Both the position numbers and the translations under genes were made by a program. Shown here piece by piece: positions 45,296 to 55,177 of a stretch of 64,000 nt of DNA (within the stretch, counting starts at the first letter, position 1; the number at the start of each line of letters is the position of its first letter). The DNA comes from Diabrotica undecimpunctata (taxonomy: Eukaryota; Arthropoda; Insecta; Coleoptera; Chrysomelidae), in assembly GCF_040954645.1 (NCBI RefSeq), contig NC_092807.1, positions 25,815,809-25,879,808 on the forward strand, written 5' to 3'. A model generated the notes under the pieces. That model was given only the letters and a program-made list of their open reading frames with translations, had not been told where the DNA came from and made no database searches.

Positions 45296-47760
45296 AACGA
45301 TCCATCAAAATACGAATAACAATGGCAGGAGAATATGCAATCTAGCAGCAGCAACCAATACTTTTATTATTAGCACTCAATTCAAGCACAAAGTAACGTG
45401 GCTAATACCTGGAACAACAGATGGAAACCAAATAGACCACATCCTAATCTCAAAAAAAGGAGAACAATTTTACAGAATGTAAGGTCTTACAGGGGAGCCA
45501 ATGCTGATTCGGATCACATTTTGGTGATAGGCGACATGAAATTGAAGATACTTAAAGATAAAAACGACAGAAAGAAAAGAAAGAGGTGGAATCGGTCGAA
45601 ACTAAATACAGATCATGCAAACAGAAAATTCTGCACTAAATTGGAAGAAAACTACTAGTCCTAAAACCATCGAAGATAGATAAAACATGGGAAGATATAA
45701 AAGATAGTATCTTAACAACAGCAGAGGAGACCATAGGACTAATGGAAGACAATAAAAGAAAGGATTGGTACGATGAAGAATGCGAGCAAGCTAGTAAAGA
45801 CAAGGACAACGCAACACACAGGTGGGTGGCCACAGGGAAACAAGAAGATCTCCTACACTATAAAGAGAAGAAGAAAGAGTCAGACAAATGCTGCAAAACA
45901 AAAAAGAAGAAATGGATCGAAGAATTACTGCAGGAACTCGAAGCCAATAGTAATGACAATGCAAGACTATACAAATACATAAAATCACAGAGAAAAAAAG
46001 AGATTGCGGCAAATATTGGAAAAATGGAATGGGAAACACACTATAGAGAACTGTTTAAAAAGAAAGACGATGCTGAAAACGCAGAAAATGAAGAACAAAC
46101 AGAAAATAGGAATGGACAACAATCAGAGCCTCGCTCATACAGCGAAGTATTGGCGACCATAAACAGATTAAAGACAAGGAAAGCAGCAGGACCAGACGAC
46201 ATTATAAATGAGTTCTTCAAGAAAGGGGGAGAGGAACTAGCCCACAGAATCCACAACCTAATCGAACGAATATGGGAAGAAGAACGCATGCCGAACGACT
46301 GGAATTGTGGTCTGATAACACCAATCCCTAAAAAAGGCGACAAGACGAAATGCACTAACTACAGGGGAATCACGTTATTAAATACAATGTACAAAATATT
46401 AACTAATTTGATCAGACAAAGAATAGAAAAAGAAACTAGAACAAAAATAGGTGAATACCAACATGGATTCAGAGAAGGTAAGTCAACAATAGATGCAATA
46501 CACATTGTAACGCAAATCGTCGAAAAAAGTTACGAGCACGGAATAGATCTACATATACTGTTTATTGACTACAAGCAAGCTTTTGACAGTGTAATAAGGG
46601 ATTAGCTAATTAAGGATATGAATCAATTAGGCAGCCAAGAAAAACTAATAAGTCTCACGAAAATGACGATGAAGGAATCCAAGGTACGAATCTTAACAAG
46701 GGAAGGCCCGTCAGATGAAGTACAAATGGAGGTAGGTGTCAGACAGGGAGACTCCCTGTAAACAACATTATTTAACATTGCCATAAAGGGGGCAGTAAGA
46801 GCAGCCAAAATTATGGGAACGATTATCGAATCTTCAGCCCAACTGATAGCGTATGCAGACGATATTGCACTGGTTACTAGAGATTTAAACACCATGCAGA
46901 ACATAATATTAATACTAGATAAAGAAGCAAAGAAGAGAGGGCTAGTAATAAACCAAAACAAAACGAAATACCTCAAGTATTCAAGAGAGAATACGAACAT
47001 AGAGAAAGAAATTAAGCTTGGTGCATATACATTTGAAAGAGTACACTGTTTCAAATACCTGGGAGTGATGGTGAATGACAGAAATGATAGAACGGATGAA
47101 ATAAATGAACGCATCCTACTGGGTAATAAAACCTACTGGAACTGCCAAAAATTTCTGAAAGAAAAGCACATTAGTAAGAAAACCAAATTAAAAATTTACA
47201 ACATTACAATCAGGCCAGTGATCACCTATGGTGCAGAGACGATGTGCCTAACACAAAAAGATGAAATGAGGTTGGATATCTTAGAGAAAGATAATTCGAC
47301 GAACAATGGGACCGGTGAGGATAAGTGTAGGCGAATTTAGAAGATTAACCAATGAAGAAATTAAAGAAGTCATCGAGGGTGAAGACATAATCAAGTTCGT
47401 GAAGACGCAAAGGCTCAGGTGGCTGGGACAGAAAGAGCTAACCCAGACTCTACGCCAAAGCGAATAACTGGATGGAGACCAACAACAAAGAGACCAAAGG
47501 GGAGACCCAAAACAAGATGGAGAGATCAAGTCTTAGGAGACATAAAGAAGCTGAGAATCTACAATTGGAAGGAGCGCTGTAAGGACCGGAAAGAATGGAG
47601 GAAAACTGAAGACAGGGCCAAGTCACACGCGCTGCTATAATAATAAAAAAAAACAACAGCGGACTGATTCTCCGCAATAAATGAATCAGAGAGCCCAAAA
47701 GGGCGGCAAACACTCCGCCAGGAGTGAATAAGCCATGATGATGATGATCAACGTTTACAC
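45282..47760 (+). mobile_element. Non-LTR element inside gypsy RT, 14-bp target duplication
   Basis: Insert 45296-47746 between two copies of ATCAACGTTTACAC (45282-45295 and 47747-47760). It has the endonuclease end (VTWLIPGTTDGNQIDHILIS, ANADSDHILV), the RT (45742-47340), a short ORF tail (GRPKTRWRDQ), a 3' UTR with small hairpins (around 47660-47720) and a CATGATGATGATG tail. The 5' end is truncated within the endonuclease. Removing it rejoins the gypsy RT frame as VDYQRLHAVTISDLYPLP. Confidence 0.95.
45742..47340 (+). pseudogene. Reverse transcriptase of the nested non-LTR element
   Basis: Frame 45742-46605 covers the linker and first RT blocks: RKAAGPDDIINEFFKKGG, ITPIPKKGDKTKCTNYRGIT, YQHGFREGKSTIDAI, LFIDYKQAFDSVI. 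A stop (TAG at 46603-46605) then breaks it. The next part has VGVRQGDSL followed by TAA, and frame 46813-47340 has AYADDIALVTR (catalytic Asp pair intact) and YLGVMVNDRND, then ITYGAETMCLT. Two stops and one late frameshift inactivate it. Codon use is strongly A-rich, unlike the SLC35F5 exons. Confidence 0.9.
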
Positions 47761-47960
47761 GCCGTGACTATTAGTGACTTGTATCCGTTACCGTTTGTAT
47801 ATATTTTGTACCAGTCAGCACACTAATATTGGTAGCATTTAGTTTACCGTACCGAAGACCCGAGTATGCATAGTAAATTGTAGTATGCGAAACGAGCCGT
47901 CTAAGGTCGAATAAATTGATTGTGATTACACTTTTTGTTTTATTTCTCTTTACCCCAATT
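47761..47960 (+). mobile_element. Gypsy element, RT continuation and probable 3' LTR remnant
   Basis: Continues AVTISDLYPLP from the split RT, then loses coding. The following ~190 bp has a TATGCATAG segment and AATAAATTGATTGTGATTAC, which looks like LTR end sequence, but no 5' LTR partner is visible to prove it. Most of pol is deleted. Confidence 0.6.
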
Positions 47961-48126
47961 TAAAATTTATGTTTATGCGAACAAGTATTACAAAATTATC
48001 TGTTTTTCTTTAAATGTATTCAAAGTATTATAGCCGTAATTGAATTTTCGTTAAAAGTGTTAAAATGTTAATATAAACACTGCCAAAACAGTTTGACGAG
48101 TAGCTTTAACTTTGAGTAAAACTTAC

Positions 48127-48280
48127 CGAAAAACAATGGAATACCAATTTTATCTTCATGGTCTACCTTCCTTTTAAGAAAAACGAGGTACGTCGCGTAA
48201 AAAAATGCGCTAAACAGCGATAAAACCGCACCAAATGGCAGTTTTGATTCTATAGTGAGATCAGAAAAACTTACCAATAC
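48127..48280 (-). CDS. SLC35F5: SLC35F5 homolog, internal exon
   Basis: Minus strand: acceptor AATTGTTTTTAG, then VLVSFSDLTIESKLPFGAVL, SLFSAFFYATYLVFLKRKVD, HEDKIGIPLFF and G|GTAAGT. Matches LVNL...G....L..A..YA.Y.V..KRKVD.EDK..IP.FFG of vertebrate SLC35F5 almost position by position. 154 bp, phase 0 in and 1 out. Confidence 0.95.
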
Positions 48281-49307
48281 CTAAAAACAATTATTTTCTA
48301 ATAAGTAAAAAAGTGAATTAAAATTTTTAGTACACACAAAATGTAACCACAACTATTATAAATATAATTATTAATATTTCAAAATTTGATTTGTTTTTTT
48401 TTATTTTTATGACAAACCCGTATCATATAAATAAATATAATCTTAAAATAACCAGAACAGCTTTCCATAAACTTTTCACGTAGGCAATCTCTTTACCAAA
48501 ATGCGAATATACTGCGAAAAGATTCCAAAGGTACAACTTTCTAAGAGCACCCTGTACAGTATTACCTACATAATTATTTTAGGCCCCCTCGCTCGCGCCG
48601 GAAGAGATTCGGGTGTAGTTCTTTCAATATTCATATACAATCTGTTCAAGTTATCTGTACTCACATCACTGTTATTTATTTCATAGATTATCTTCACTGT
48701 TCAATAAAAAAATATAAAATTGGTACAACCTGAATTATCCAAATGCTTGTGTGGCTTGTAGAAAGGATATAATTTTTACCAACTAGGTACTCAGGCTGGA
48801 ATTTCAGAACGTTGAATCTATCGGCAGCAGAAACGTAATATCCACCATAAATATCTATAGGACGGGGGTGGCCAAGCAACGGGATATTCAACAAAAGACA
48901 CTTATACCAAATAACAGTAATCCTGCGAACTGTTGAGGGTGTCGTGTAATGGCGGTCAACTATACATTCTGGTTTCAGAACACAGACCAAAAATCCGTAA
49001 CTATTGAGATATCAGCGGGCCAATAAACATAGTTCTGGCAACTATTAGAGCTCTCGGTAAGGGTCTTCTGGAGACCAACACAAAACATGCGTGCTTATTG
49101 TTGGACGACAAACAAAACAGAAGGAATAACATGGCGTTCAGTGGGGGGAGGGGGGGTCACCAGCACTAGGATTTGATAAGGCAAAAGTCGGAAGTACTAT
49201 GTAGCAGTTGGATTTATTATAATTTAAATATTTATTAGGAACTGTTTTTAAATGAATTTTTGAAACTTTGAAAAATAATTTGAAACGGTTACAAACTGTG
49301 TCAGATT
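48281..49307. other. Intron DNA, unassigned
   Basis: Contains G-rich runs at 49141-49157 and no TE protein motifs that I can name. A minus-strand open frame at 48694-48990 lacks recognisable domains. Confidence 0.35.
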
Positions 49308-49462
49308 TCATAAAACATCATCTGGACTTGGAGTGTGTCGTTTTTGAGTGGCTTTCTTAGGTTTTTTAATGTATATATTTATAAAGTAACTTCCCAGGTA
49401 GACATCTGCCAATGCGAGAGAAGCGGCGAAGGAAGCACACAACCCAGACCGCAGGACTATGC
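49308..49462 (-). CDS. Candidate nested gene, last exon (MARVEL-like membrane protein)
   Basis: Minus strand: possible acceptor GGTTTGTGTACCAG, then GC completing Gly, then IVLRSGLCASFAASLALADV, YLGSYFINIY and a basic tail KKPKKATQKRHTPSPDDVL with stop at 49308-49310. It pairs in phase with 49604-49673. One hydrophobic helix with a conserved-looking Asp is followed by a polar tail, like the last helix of MARVEL/CKLF-type four-helix proteins. An alternative acceptor at 49481 would break the phase. Upstream exons were not found. It could also be an alternative 3' end of the SLC35F5 homolog. Confidence 0.4.
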
Positions 49463-49603
49463 CTGGTACACAAACCAATCTAAAAATCCAGAATAATATT
49501 GTAATTATTTTCAATTTCCATCTGGCAAGGAAATATTTTAAAACACATGTAGTGGCTATCACATGATTACTTTTTTCAGTTTTTTTTGCTAATTTTTATC
49601 TAC

Positions 49604-49673
49604 CTTTTTGGCTGAAGAATTCTGCAGCAGATGCAGCAATAACTGCAGCTGCTAAGTAGAACCCAATGGCCAC
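49604..49673 (-). CDS. Candidate nested gene, upstream exon
   Basis: Minus strand: acceptor CATCTTCAG, then VAIGFYLAAAVIAASAAEFF, SQK and G|GTAGAT. An Ala-rich membrane helix of 70 bp, phase 0 in and 1 out. It lies within the intron between SLC35F5-homolog exons at 50460 and 48280, on the same strand. Phase 0 would also let it splice from the SLC35F5 donor at 50460. No TE family I know has this sequence. Transcript evidence would decide. Confidence 0.4.
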
Positions 49674-49737
49674 CTGAAGATGAAAGTAGGTATCTTAATT
49701 CTAGCAACTAACCACTACATTCTGCAATCGTTTAAAG

Positions 49738-49940
49738 TCAACAAGTTATGCAGCGATGTCTTAAGTCATCATAATCATCATAAGTGGCTCCACAATCCGT
49801 TGTGGATCTTGGCCTGTTCACAAAGAAGTCTGGCCATTCCTGTCGATTCCTGGCAACTTCTCTCCATCTTCTAACCCTTAGAATCTGTAGGTCTTCTTCC
49901 ACATCATCAATCCATCTCATTCGTGGTCGTCATCTGCTTC
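49738..49940 (-). mobile_element. Non-LTR element, C-terminal tail
   Basis: Minus strand: RMRWIDDVEEDLQILRVRRW, REVARNRQEW and a stop, then ATGATTATGATGA-type tail. The standard final residues of an RTE-like ORF, extremely 5'-truncated. Confidence 0.8.
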
Positions 49941-50459
49941 TTGTTCCCTCTGGTTTTGAAAATGTTAATCTCTTCGTGTATTCGTGATCTGACATCCTAG
50001 CATAAGATGTCTAAAGTATCATATTTTATATTTGTAAAGCTTATAGGCACGATTTGTTTTGTTAAATTTTGATTTTCATATTAAAATTTTCAATTTTATA
50101 TGTATTTATGTATGATTAGTCAATATCTTGGTTTATTTGTCTCATCCAAACTCATTGTTCAGATTTACTTCTAAGACAAGACGTTCTCACACCTGTGACA
50201 CTGAGCTAAAAGAGGCCTAACAATTGGCCCCCAAAGAAAGTTGTGAATTTTATTGTTTCTATATTGGCTCCCAACTGTCGGAGGTAGTTATATTGCTACC
50301 CATTGGCACATACCGTTTCTGAAGGGTTGTTCAATGGTTACAAATTATTTTTCTCTATCTCTATCACCTTCCCCTAATGATCACTTTAATCATATTTAAA
50401 AAATCCAAACTGCATTTGTCAATTATAAATTTGTAATATATTTTTAATAATATACTTAC
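49941..50459. other. Intron DNA, unassigned
   Basis: No clear content. The segment 50190-50330 has motifs reminiscent of an LTR/primer-binding area (ATTGGCCCCCAAAG), unproven. Confidence 0.3.
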
Positions 50460-50642
50460 TATTCCGATAATACTGAGGAAAACCGCTACTAATTTTGACA
50501 AAGTAAATTTGTCGCTCGGATTCGAGGGAAAAATCGATGCAAGAACTAACGTGAACAAACTAGAAGTTGACGATAGAACGTTCACTATTCCTGCTTCCGT
50601 TTCTGACAAGGCTACTTGGTATGTATAGTTAGCAATAAACCA
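50460..50642 (-). CDS. SLC35F5: SLC35F5 homolog, internal exon
   Basis: Minus strand: acceptor TCTACTTTTTAG, then [67 protein letters not shown]. The ALS.T...[13 protein letters not shown] and FPS....FTLSKL.AV.LSI motifs are diagnostic of SLC35F5 and lie in the EamA-type transporter domain. Exactly 61 codons, phase 0 both sides. The intron to the upstream exon is only 81 bp, the one intron without TE. Confidence 0.97.
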
Positions 50643-50723
50643 CTAAAAAAGTAGAATAAGATAGTAATGTCAACAAAACAAGGTAATACAAACATGACAA
50701 AAAATTGTCAGTATTAAACTTAC

Positions 50724-50909
50724 TAATAAACAAAAAATTAGTGCGATTTTAGCGACTCTTGCAATTGGCAGTCGATTTGCAGCTCTTTTAGCCATCTCAC
50801 TTGCTCTTAGACTTGCTTGATAAGAAAGCCTTGCTAGTAATGCTTCAGTAGCTTCACTTTCTGACATGTGCCTGACTTCAGCCAATTTGTTAAATCTTAC
50901 GGAGCGTAC
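50724..50909 (-). CDS. SLC35F5: SLC35F5 homolog, internal exon
   Basis: Minus strand: acceptor TATTTATTTTTAG, then [39 protein letters not shown] and [22 protein letters not shown]. It corresponds to the cytosolic loop with VRF..(M)EIR.L....A..A.L.R(M/L)SY and the beginning of the next helix (VAKI..FFC) of SLC35F5. 62 codons, phase 0 both sides. Confidence 0.95.
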
Positions 50910-50948
50910 CTAAAAATAAATATACATTAGTAAAAATAAAATTGATTT

Positions 50949-51093
<145 letters not shown>

Positions 51094-51197
51094 CTGGATA
51101 TTATTGACTGTCGATATAAACAAACAACACAGTTTATTAGGGCTGCAGTCAGTAGGTTTGGCCGGGATGTTTGATAGAAACACTCTTTTGACTTTTG

Positions 51198-51235
51198 GTC
51201 GAGCTTTCGGAATTATTTTATTCCTTCTTCAAGAC
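51198..51235 (-). other. Penelope terminal hairpin motif (CTTGAAGAA...GAAAGCTCG)
   Basis: Minus strand: CTTGAAGAA, stem GGAAT, loop AAAATA, stem ATTCC, then GAAAGCTCG. Same layout as 53225-53260 with different stem bases. It may be a degenerate hammerhead core; it lies downstream of the Penelope coding fragments on the same strand. Confidence 0.5.
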
Positions 51236-51744
51236 ACTGTAATTAGAAGAAAGTGTAAATATTTACAACATATCTCAAATTGTCATTATAACTTACTAGT
51301 CGTTGAGATTATTTTTCTAAAGCTACGACACTCAACATTAAAAACACACATATAAAATATAACATTTAAAATAATGGACAATATACATTTTAAAATTTAG
51401 TTAGAAAGTTAAAATTTTGTTAGTGACATCTTTTCATGGTGTATTTTGACTGATCCATAGAGAATAGAAAAAAAAACAAAAACAGTGTGATTAAAAAGTA
51501 ATTAGAAGTTCCTGCTATTCTATTAATGGAAGTAGTATCTTAAACCTGTCTTGATAGTATGCAACATGTTTTGTATGCTGGTGTATTACGGTGTGTATAT
51601 GTAAAAGTAAATCTTTATTTTATTTTTGATGTTTTGTCAGTAAGTAACAATAAATGTTGCTCAATTTATCTATGTTTGACTTTTTATTTATACAAGACGT
51701 ATTAGATTTTATGAAACACATTTCCAAGAAAACACGTTTTGAAT

Positions 51745-52322
51745 GGTTTTTTTCTTTAGCTGTATTCTAGAATACAGGAATCCTCGAAATTAAATTCATG
51801 TTTTAAAGTTAATGCATGTTCTGTGAGCGCACATGCGTTTATCTTTTTGGTTTTTATGTCGCTGCGATGTGATATTACTCTATTGTGAAAATTACGAGAT
51901 GATTCTTCGATATACACGTTTTTACAGTTGGCACACGGTATAGAATAAACAACATTCGATGACTCCTGTATTGTGAAAGGATCCTTTGTCTTAGGCATAG
52001 GGCTCTGCAATAGGGTAGGCAACCATACGTTATTTTAGATTGTGGTAGCTCTGATGTGTTCTGTGTCAATGTCTGTGTCAGTTGTCGGACCTCATTCACC
52101 TCATTATTATGAAAATTTTGGTTGTCAGAAAATTGCAATGGAAAAGGAGAACCAAAAATGAGTTTATTCAAAAGCCCTGTAGGATAGGAGTTCTCTTGTA
52201 GTATAGATCTCAACTTTTTTAGTCCCTTGTCCCTGAACTCGATGTGTGATAAGTTAATAACCCTAGTTTTAAGGGCCAAAACCAAATTTGTTTTCATCTT
52301 AGATGGATGTTGAGAATAAAAG
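51745..52322 (-). mobile_element. Penelope-like element, linker and GIY-YIG (left of nested insert)
   Basis: Minus strand: FINFYSQHPSKMKTNLVLAL (from about 52320), linker with ILQENSYPTGLLNKLIF, then after a frameshift VVYSIPCANCKNVYIEES and HRSDIKTKKI, EHALTLKHEFNF. The YIG motif reads YIE, so the nuclease glycine is lost. Continues from the RT part at 52889-53130. Confidence 0.85.
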
Positions 52323-52888
52323 TTTATGAAAGAAATAAATTAAATCCGTAAGTGTTATAAATATTGAACCTTTTAATAAATTCACAACAAATGGTGTCAG
52401 AGTGAGATCGAACATAAATTAGACTTATAATAATAATACAAGTGAATATAAAATAAATTGTGAAAATGGCTACGATTTATGAGCTGACAGTGACTAATTT
52501 AAGAAGACATCTTGAAGACAGAGAATTAGCTTCTACCGGAAAAAAGGCTGAGTTAGTCCAACGACTAAAGAACGCTTTGCTAGAAGAAGGACTAGATCCA
52601 GAGACTTATATATTTGAAGATGCTGTCCTCTCGTCGATTTCGAAAGTTTCTGGTGATGTAGCCAAAGTTTCTGGTGACATCGCATCATTAGAGAACAAAG
52701 TTTCTGGTGACATCGCTTCATTAGAGAACAAAGTTTCTGGTGACATCGCATCATTAGAGAACAAAGTTTCTGGAGATATTTCGAAAGTTTCCGGAGACAT
52801 CGCCTCATTAGAAAACAAAGTTTCTAACGAGATTTCTTCGCTGGAAAGCAAAGTCTCTGCTAACATCTCTTCGGAAATCTCTAAAGTC
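52323..52888 (+). mobile_element. LTR-retrotransposon 5' fragment (SAP-domain gag) inserted in Penelope
   Basis: The Penelope frame breaks at 52889 (SNR) and resumes at 52322 (FINFYSQHP). Between them lies a plus-strand piece: LTR-like end (TTAATAAATTCACAACAAA), a primer-binding-like TGGTGTCAGAGTG (52393-52405), a leader and a gag start. Three bases (AAA) are repeated at the edges. It has neither a complete LTR nor a 3' part, so it is not a normal integration product. Confidence 0.75.
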
Positions 52889-52891
52889 TAA
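52466..52891 (+). CDS. Gag-like protein start: SAP domain plus 11-residue repeats
   Basis: ATG at 52466 (MATIYELTV), preceded by GTGAAA. Residues 1-45 form a SAP-type nucleic-acid-binding fold: ELTVTNLRRHLEDRELASTG, KKAELVQRLKNAL. Then comes a 33-bp tandem repeat, translated KVSGDIASLEN, about seven units with variants (KVSGDVA, KVSNEISSLES, KVSANISS). It is amphipathic with an 11-residue period and likely forms a coiled coil. The stop TAA lies at the junction with the Penelope flank, so the protein is artificially cut at 141 residues. Confidence 0.7.
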   Translation: MATIYELTVTNLRRHLEDRELASTGKKAELVQRLKNALLEEGLDPETYIFEDAVLSSISKVSGDVAKVSGDIASLENKVSGDIASLENKVSGDIASLENKVSGDISKVSGDIASLENKVSNEISSLESKVSANISSEISKV

Positions 52892-53130
52892 ACGGTTACT
52901 AAAACAAGGTTTACGATACCACTCCGTCCTTAGCATGTCATCACTGCCACGATGTATAAGCATGCCTAAAAACGGAATCATATTATCAGCTTCTCTCTCA
53001 ACCGTAAACTTTAAGTGTTCACACTGGGCGTTAAAAGTGTTTAGAACATCAGTTACTTGTATCAGTATGTGAAAAGGTATCTTTTCCTTACATGTTCTTA
53101 TGAGTTCATCCAATACAAAGTTACATAGTA
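52889..53130 (-). mobile_element. Penelope-like RT, C-terminal part (right of nested insert)
   Basis: Minus strand: MDELIRTCKEKIPFHI (about 53110), then CEHLKFTVEREADNMIPFLG, ML, and TEWYRKPCFSNR ending at the junction. It corresponds to the RT thumb region after the YxDD motif (L.FT.E.E....PFLD, WYRKPT). Confidence 0.85.
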
Positions 53131-53379
53131 TGGGGGATATTTATATATGAAGAACTATGTGAACTAGAAGTAACTAGTGGGTGTAGTAGTGTCTGGGGGC
53201 TCGGGAGACTGAGACCTCGGAAGCCTTGAAGAAGACATCAGAGAGGATGTCGAAAGCTCGGCCCAATGGATATCGACGCGGTTCAACCCGGAAGACTGGT
53301 GAGTTTAATATTAATTTTTATAATAGTATTAATCTTAGCTCTAGGTTTAATTGTACTAACCGCGGAAATCTTTCCGAAC

Positions 53380-53381
<2 letters not shown>
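53131..53381 (+). mobile_element. Terminal fragment of a second, plus-strand Penelope-like element
   Basis: Contains the plus-strand hairpin motif at 53225-53260: CTTGAAGAA, stem GACATC, loop AGAGAG, stem GATGTC, GAAAGCTCG. There is no coding in this short segment, which ends at a (TA)n tract. Confidence 0.5.

Positions 53382-53466
<85 letters not shown>
53382..53466. repeat. (TA)n microsatellite
   Basis: About 85 bp of alternating TA, left flank of the Ginger-like element. Confidence 0.95.
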
Positions 53467-53470
<4 letters not shown>

Positions 53471-53530
53471 TCCGTGAAAAGCCTGGTCATTTCACGTATT
53501 GCCGGCAAACGCTGTATTATTTTCATTATT

Positions 53531-54987
53531 ACTTTGTTTGAATGAAATTTTGCGTCATTTTAGGGAGTGCCGTCCCTGGCAGACGGCAAACGGTGATACC
53601 GGCCGAATGATTGAATGTTACAGCGTCTGACGGTTGTATGTTTAGTCAATTCAGTCGTCGAATTAAAGATTTTATCACATATCTCGTTGCAAGTGTTTAT
53701 TATTATATAAGTATGATATCCACAACGGTGGATATGATTATGATGAAATGAATGAGGTAAGAACAACTTAAACCTGACCTTGAATATAAAAAATGCACGG
53801 CCGTTCATTCCTATACACTACCGCAGATTATAACCCAGTCAAATTAGAACATGGTTGATAATTTCGAAAAAGCAAGTAGTAAATAAAGTAGTCTGTAAGT
53901 GCTTCAGTTAGTTCCTAAGTAATTGTCAGAAAATATTCCTATTCTGGAATATTTTGTTTAGTTTAGGTTACACCGGAAAAACCAGTGGAAAAAACCCGAG
54001 GGCAGTATCACTTATTATCCCTATATAATACATTGCAGGTGCGACACAAACAAGTCATAATGAAGAAAAGGTTAGAAGATAGTGAAAACATTGTATACTT
54101 TCCTCCGTATGAAGATTTATTTGACATATTATATTCTTTGCGTATTTCTATCGGGCACGGGTCCAGCGCTATTTACATCAAACAACGGTTAGTTCTGGAC
54201 TCCCTTCGAAGCGGACGGATGTTGACCTGTGCACACCCCTGAACTCTCTCGAACGGCAATGAAGACCGGTTTTATCGTAGGGGAAACTACTAGAAAATTC
54301 GTGTTTACAGGTTAAATATGACTCATATTTATCGTAACAATACTACACCAGAAAAACAAGAATACCAGTTAGAAATATTTCTCGATCCGGAACAGCAAAG
54401 CAATATTCAAAGACCGGAAGAGGCAATCGACACAAGTAACTCATTGGCAGGAATCAAATATAATAATAGAAGTAATTGATGAATCCGCCAAATCTGCAGC
54501 TGCTTCTGAACCTTTGCATGATCTATACGAAAACATCAATGAATCGCAAGAAGTCGTAATAGGAACTGCAGTCGGTAGTCGGCAGTCTCATTGCGTCATG
54601 GTCAGGGATATATGAGATGCTGTGTGTGCATTAAAAACAAAAATATGTGCAATTGTAGATACCATCACAGCGCCATTTGTTTAAATAAATAATAAAATAG
54701 GTAACAGAACATATTACGAAACAATATAGTTGCTACTACCATCAGAATTCATTCATTATTTTATTAAAAAACAAACATTATTTTGATTCGTTTTTCTTAT
54801 TTCTTTTTCTAGTATCCATCAAAGTACCTATTAATAATTTTCATTATCCTGCTAACATTCTTTTTTGTTTCGGTTTTTTTTTTATACCGCCAGACGCTGT
54901 AACTTTCAATCATTCGGACTGTAACACCGTTTGCCGTCTGCCAGGGACGGCACTCCCTAAAATGACGCAAAATTTCATTCAAACAAA

Positions 54988-54989
<2 letters not shown>
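53531..54989 (+). mobile_element. Ginger-like DNA element with 104-bp inverted ends
   Basis: 53531-53634 and 54886-54989 are inverted copies, 99 of 104 bases matching by my count, beginning ACTTTGTTTGAATG and containing GGGAGTGCCGTCCCTGGC. Between them is an integrase-like frame on the plus strand. (TA)n tracts lie outside both ends. The interior is too short (1.25 kb) for a complete transposase. Confidence 0.65.
53985..54242 (+). pseudogene. Integrase-like N-terminal domain fragment
   Basis: Open frame with KKRLEDSENIVYFPPYEDLF, DILYSLRISIGHGSSAIYI. It resembles the zinc-binding start of retrovirus-type integrases found in Ginger/KRBA2-like transposases (pattern Y..YEDLFD.I...H...GHGGR). 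The catalytic core is missing. Later text (about 54320-54660) includes ESAKSAAASEPLHDL and may be the C-terminal end. Confidence 0.45.

Positions 54990-55045
<56 letters not shown>
54989..55045. repeat. (TA)n microsatellite
   Basis: About 57 bp of alternating TA, right flank of the Ginger-like element. Confidence 0.95.
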
Positions 55046-55048
<3 letters not shown>

Positions 55049-55177
55049 AGAAAAGATACCAAATTGTTGTAAATGTGTCATTTTTTAGCATTCTAGACGA
55101 AAATATTATTCACAAAACAAAGGCTGTGAAACAGTAGCCTAAATGCTTTTAAAATATCTACCTAACTATTTACTTAC

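Noticed and set aside
48694..48990. 98-codon minus-strand frame as an SLC35F5 exon
   Set aside because: Exons on either side already join in phase without it, and it has no transporter motifs.
52646..52860. CRISPR-like array
   Set aside because: The 33-bp units are direct coding tandem repeats without unique spacers, in a eukaryotic genome.
52533..52866. Minus-strand open frames opposite the SAP-domain repeats
   Set aside because: They are antisense shadows of the 33-bp tandem repeat.
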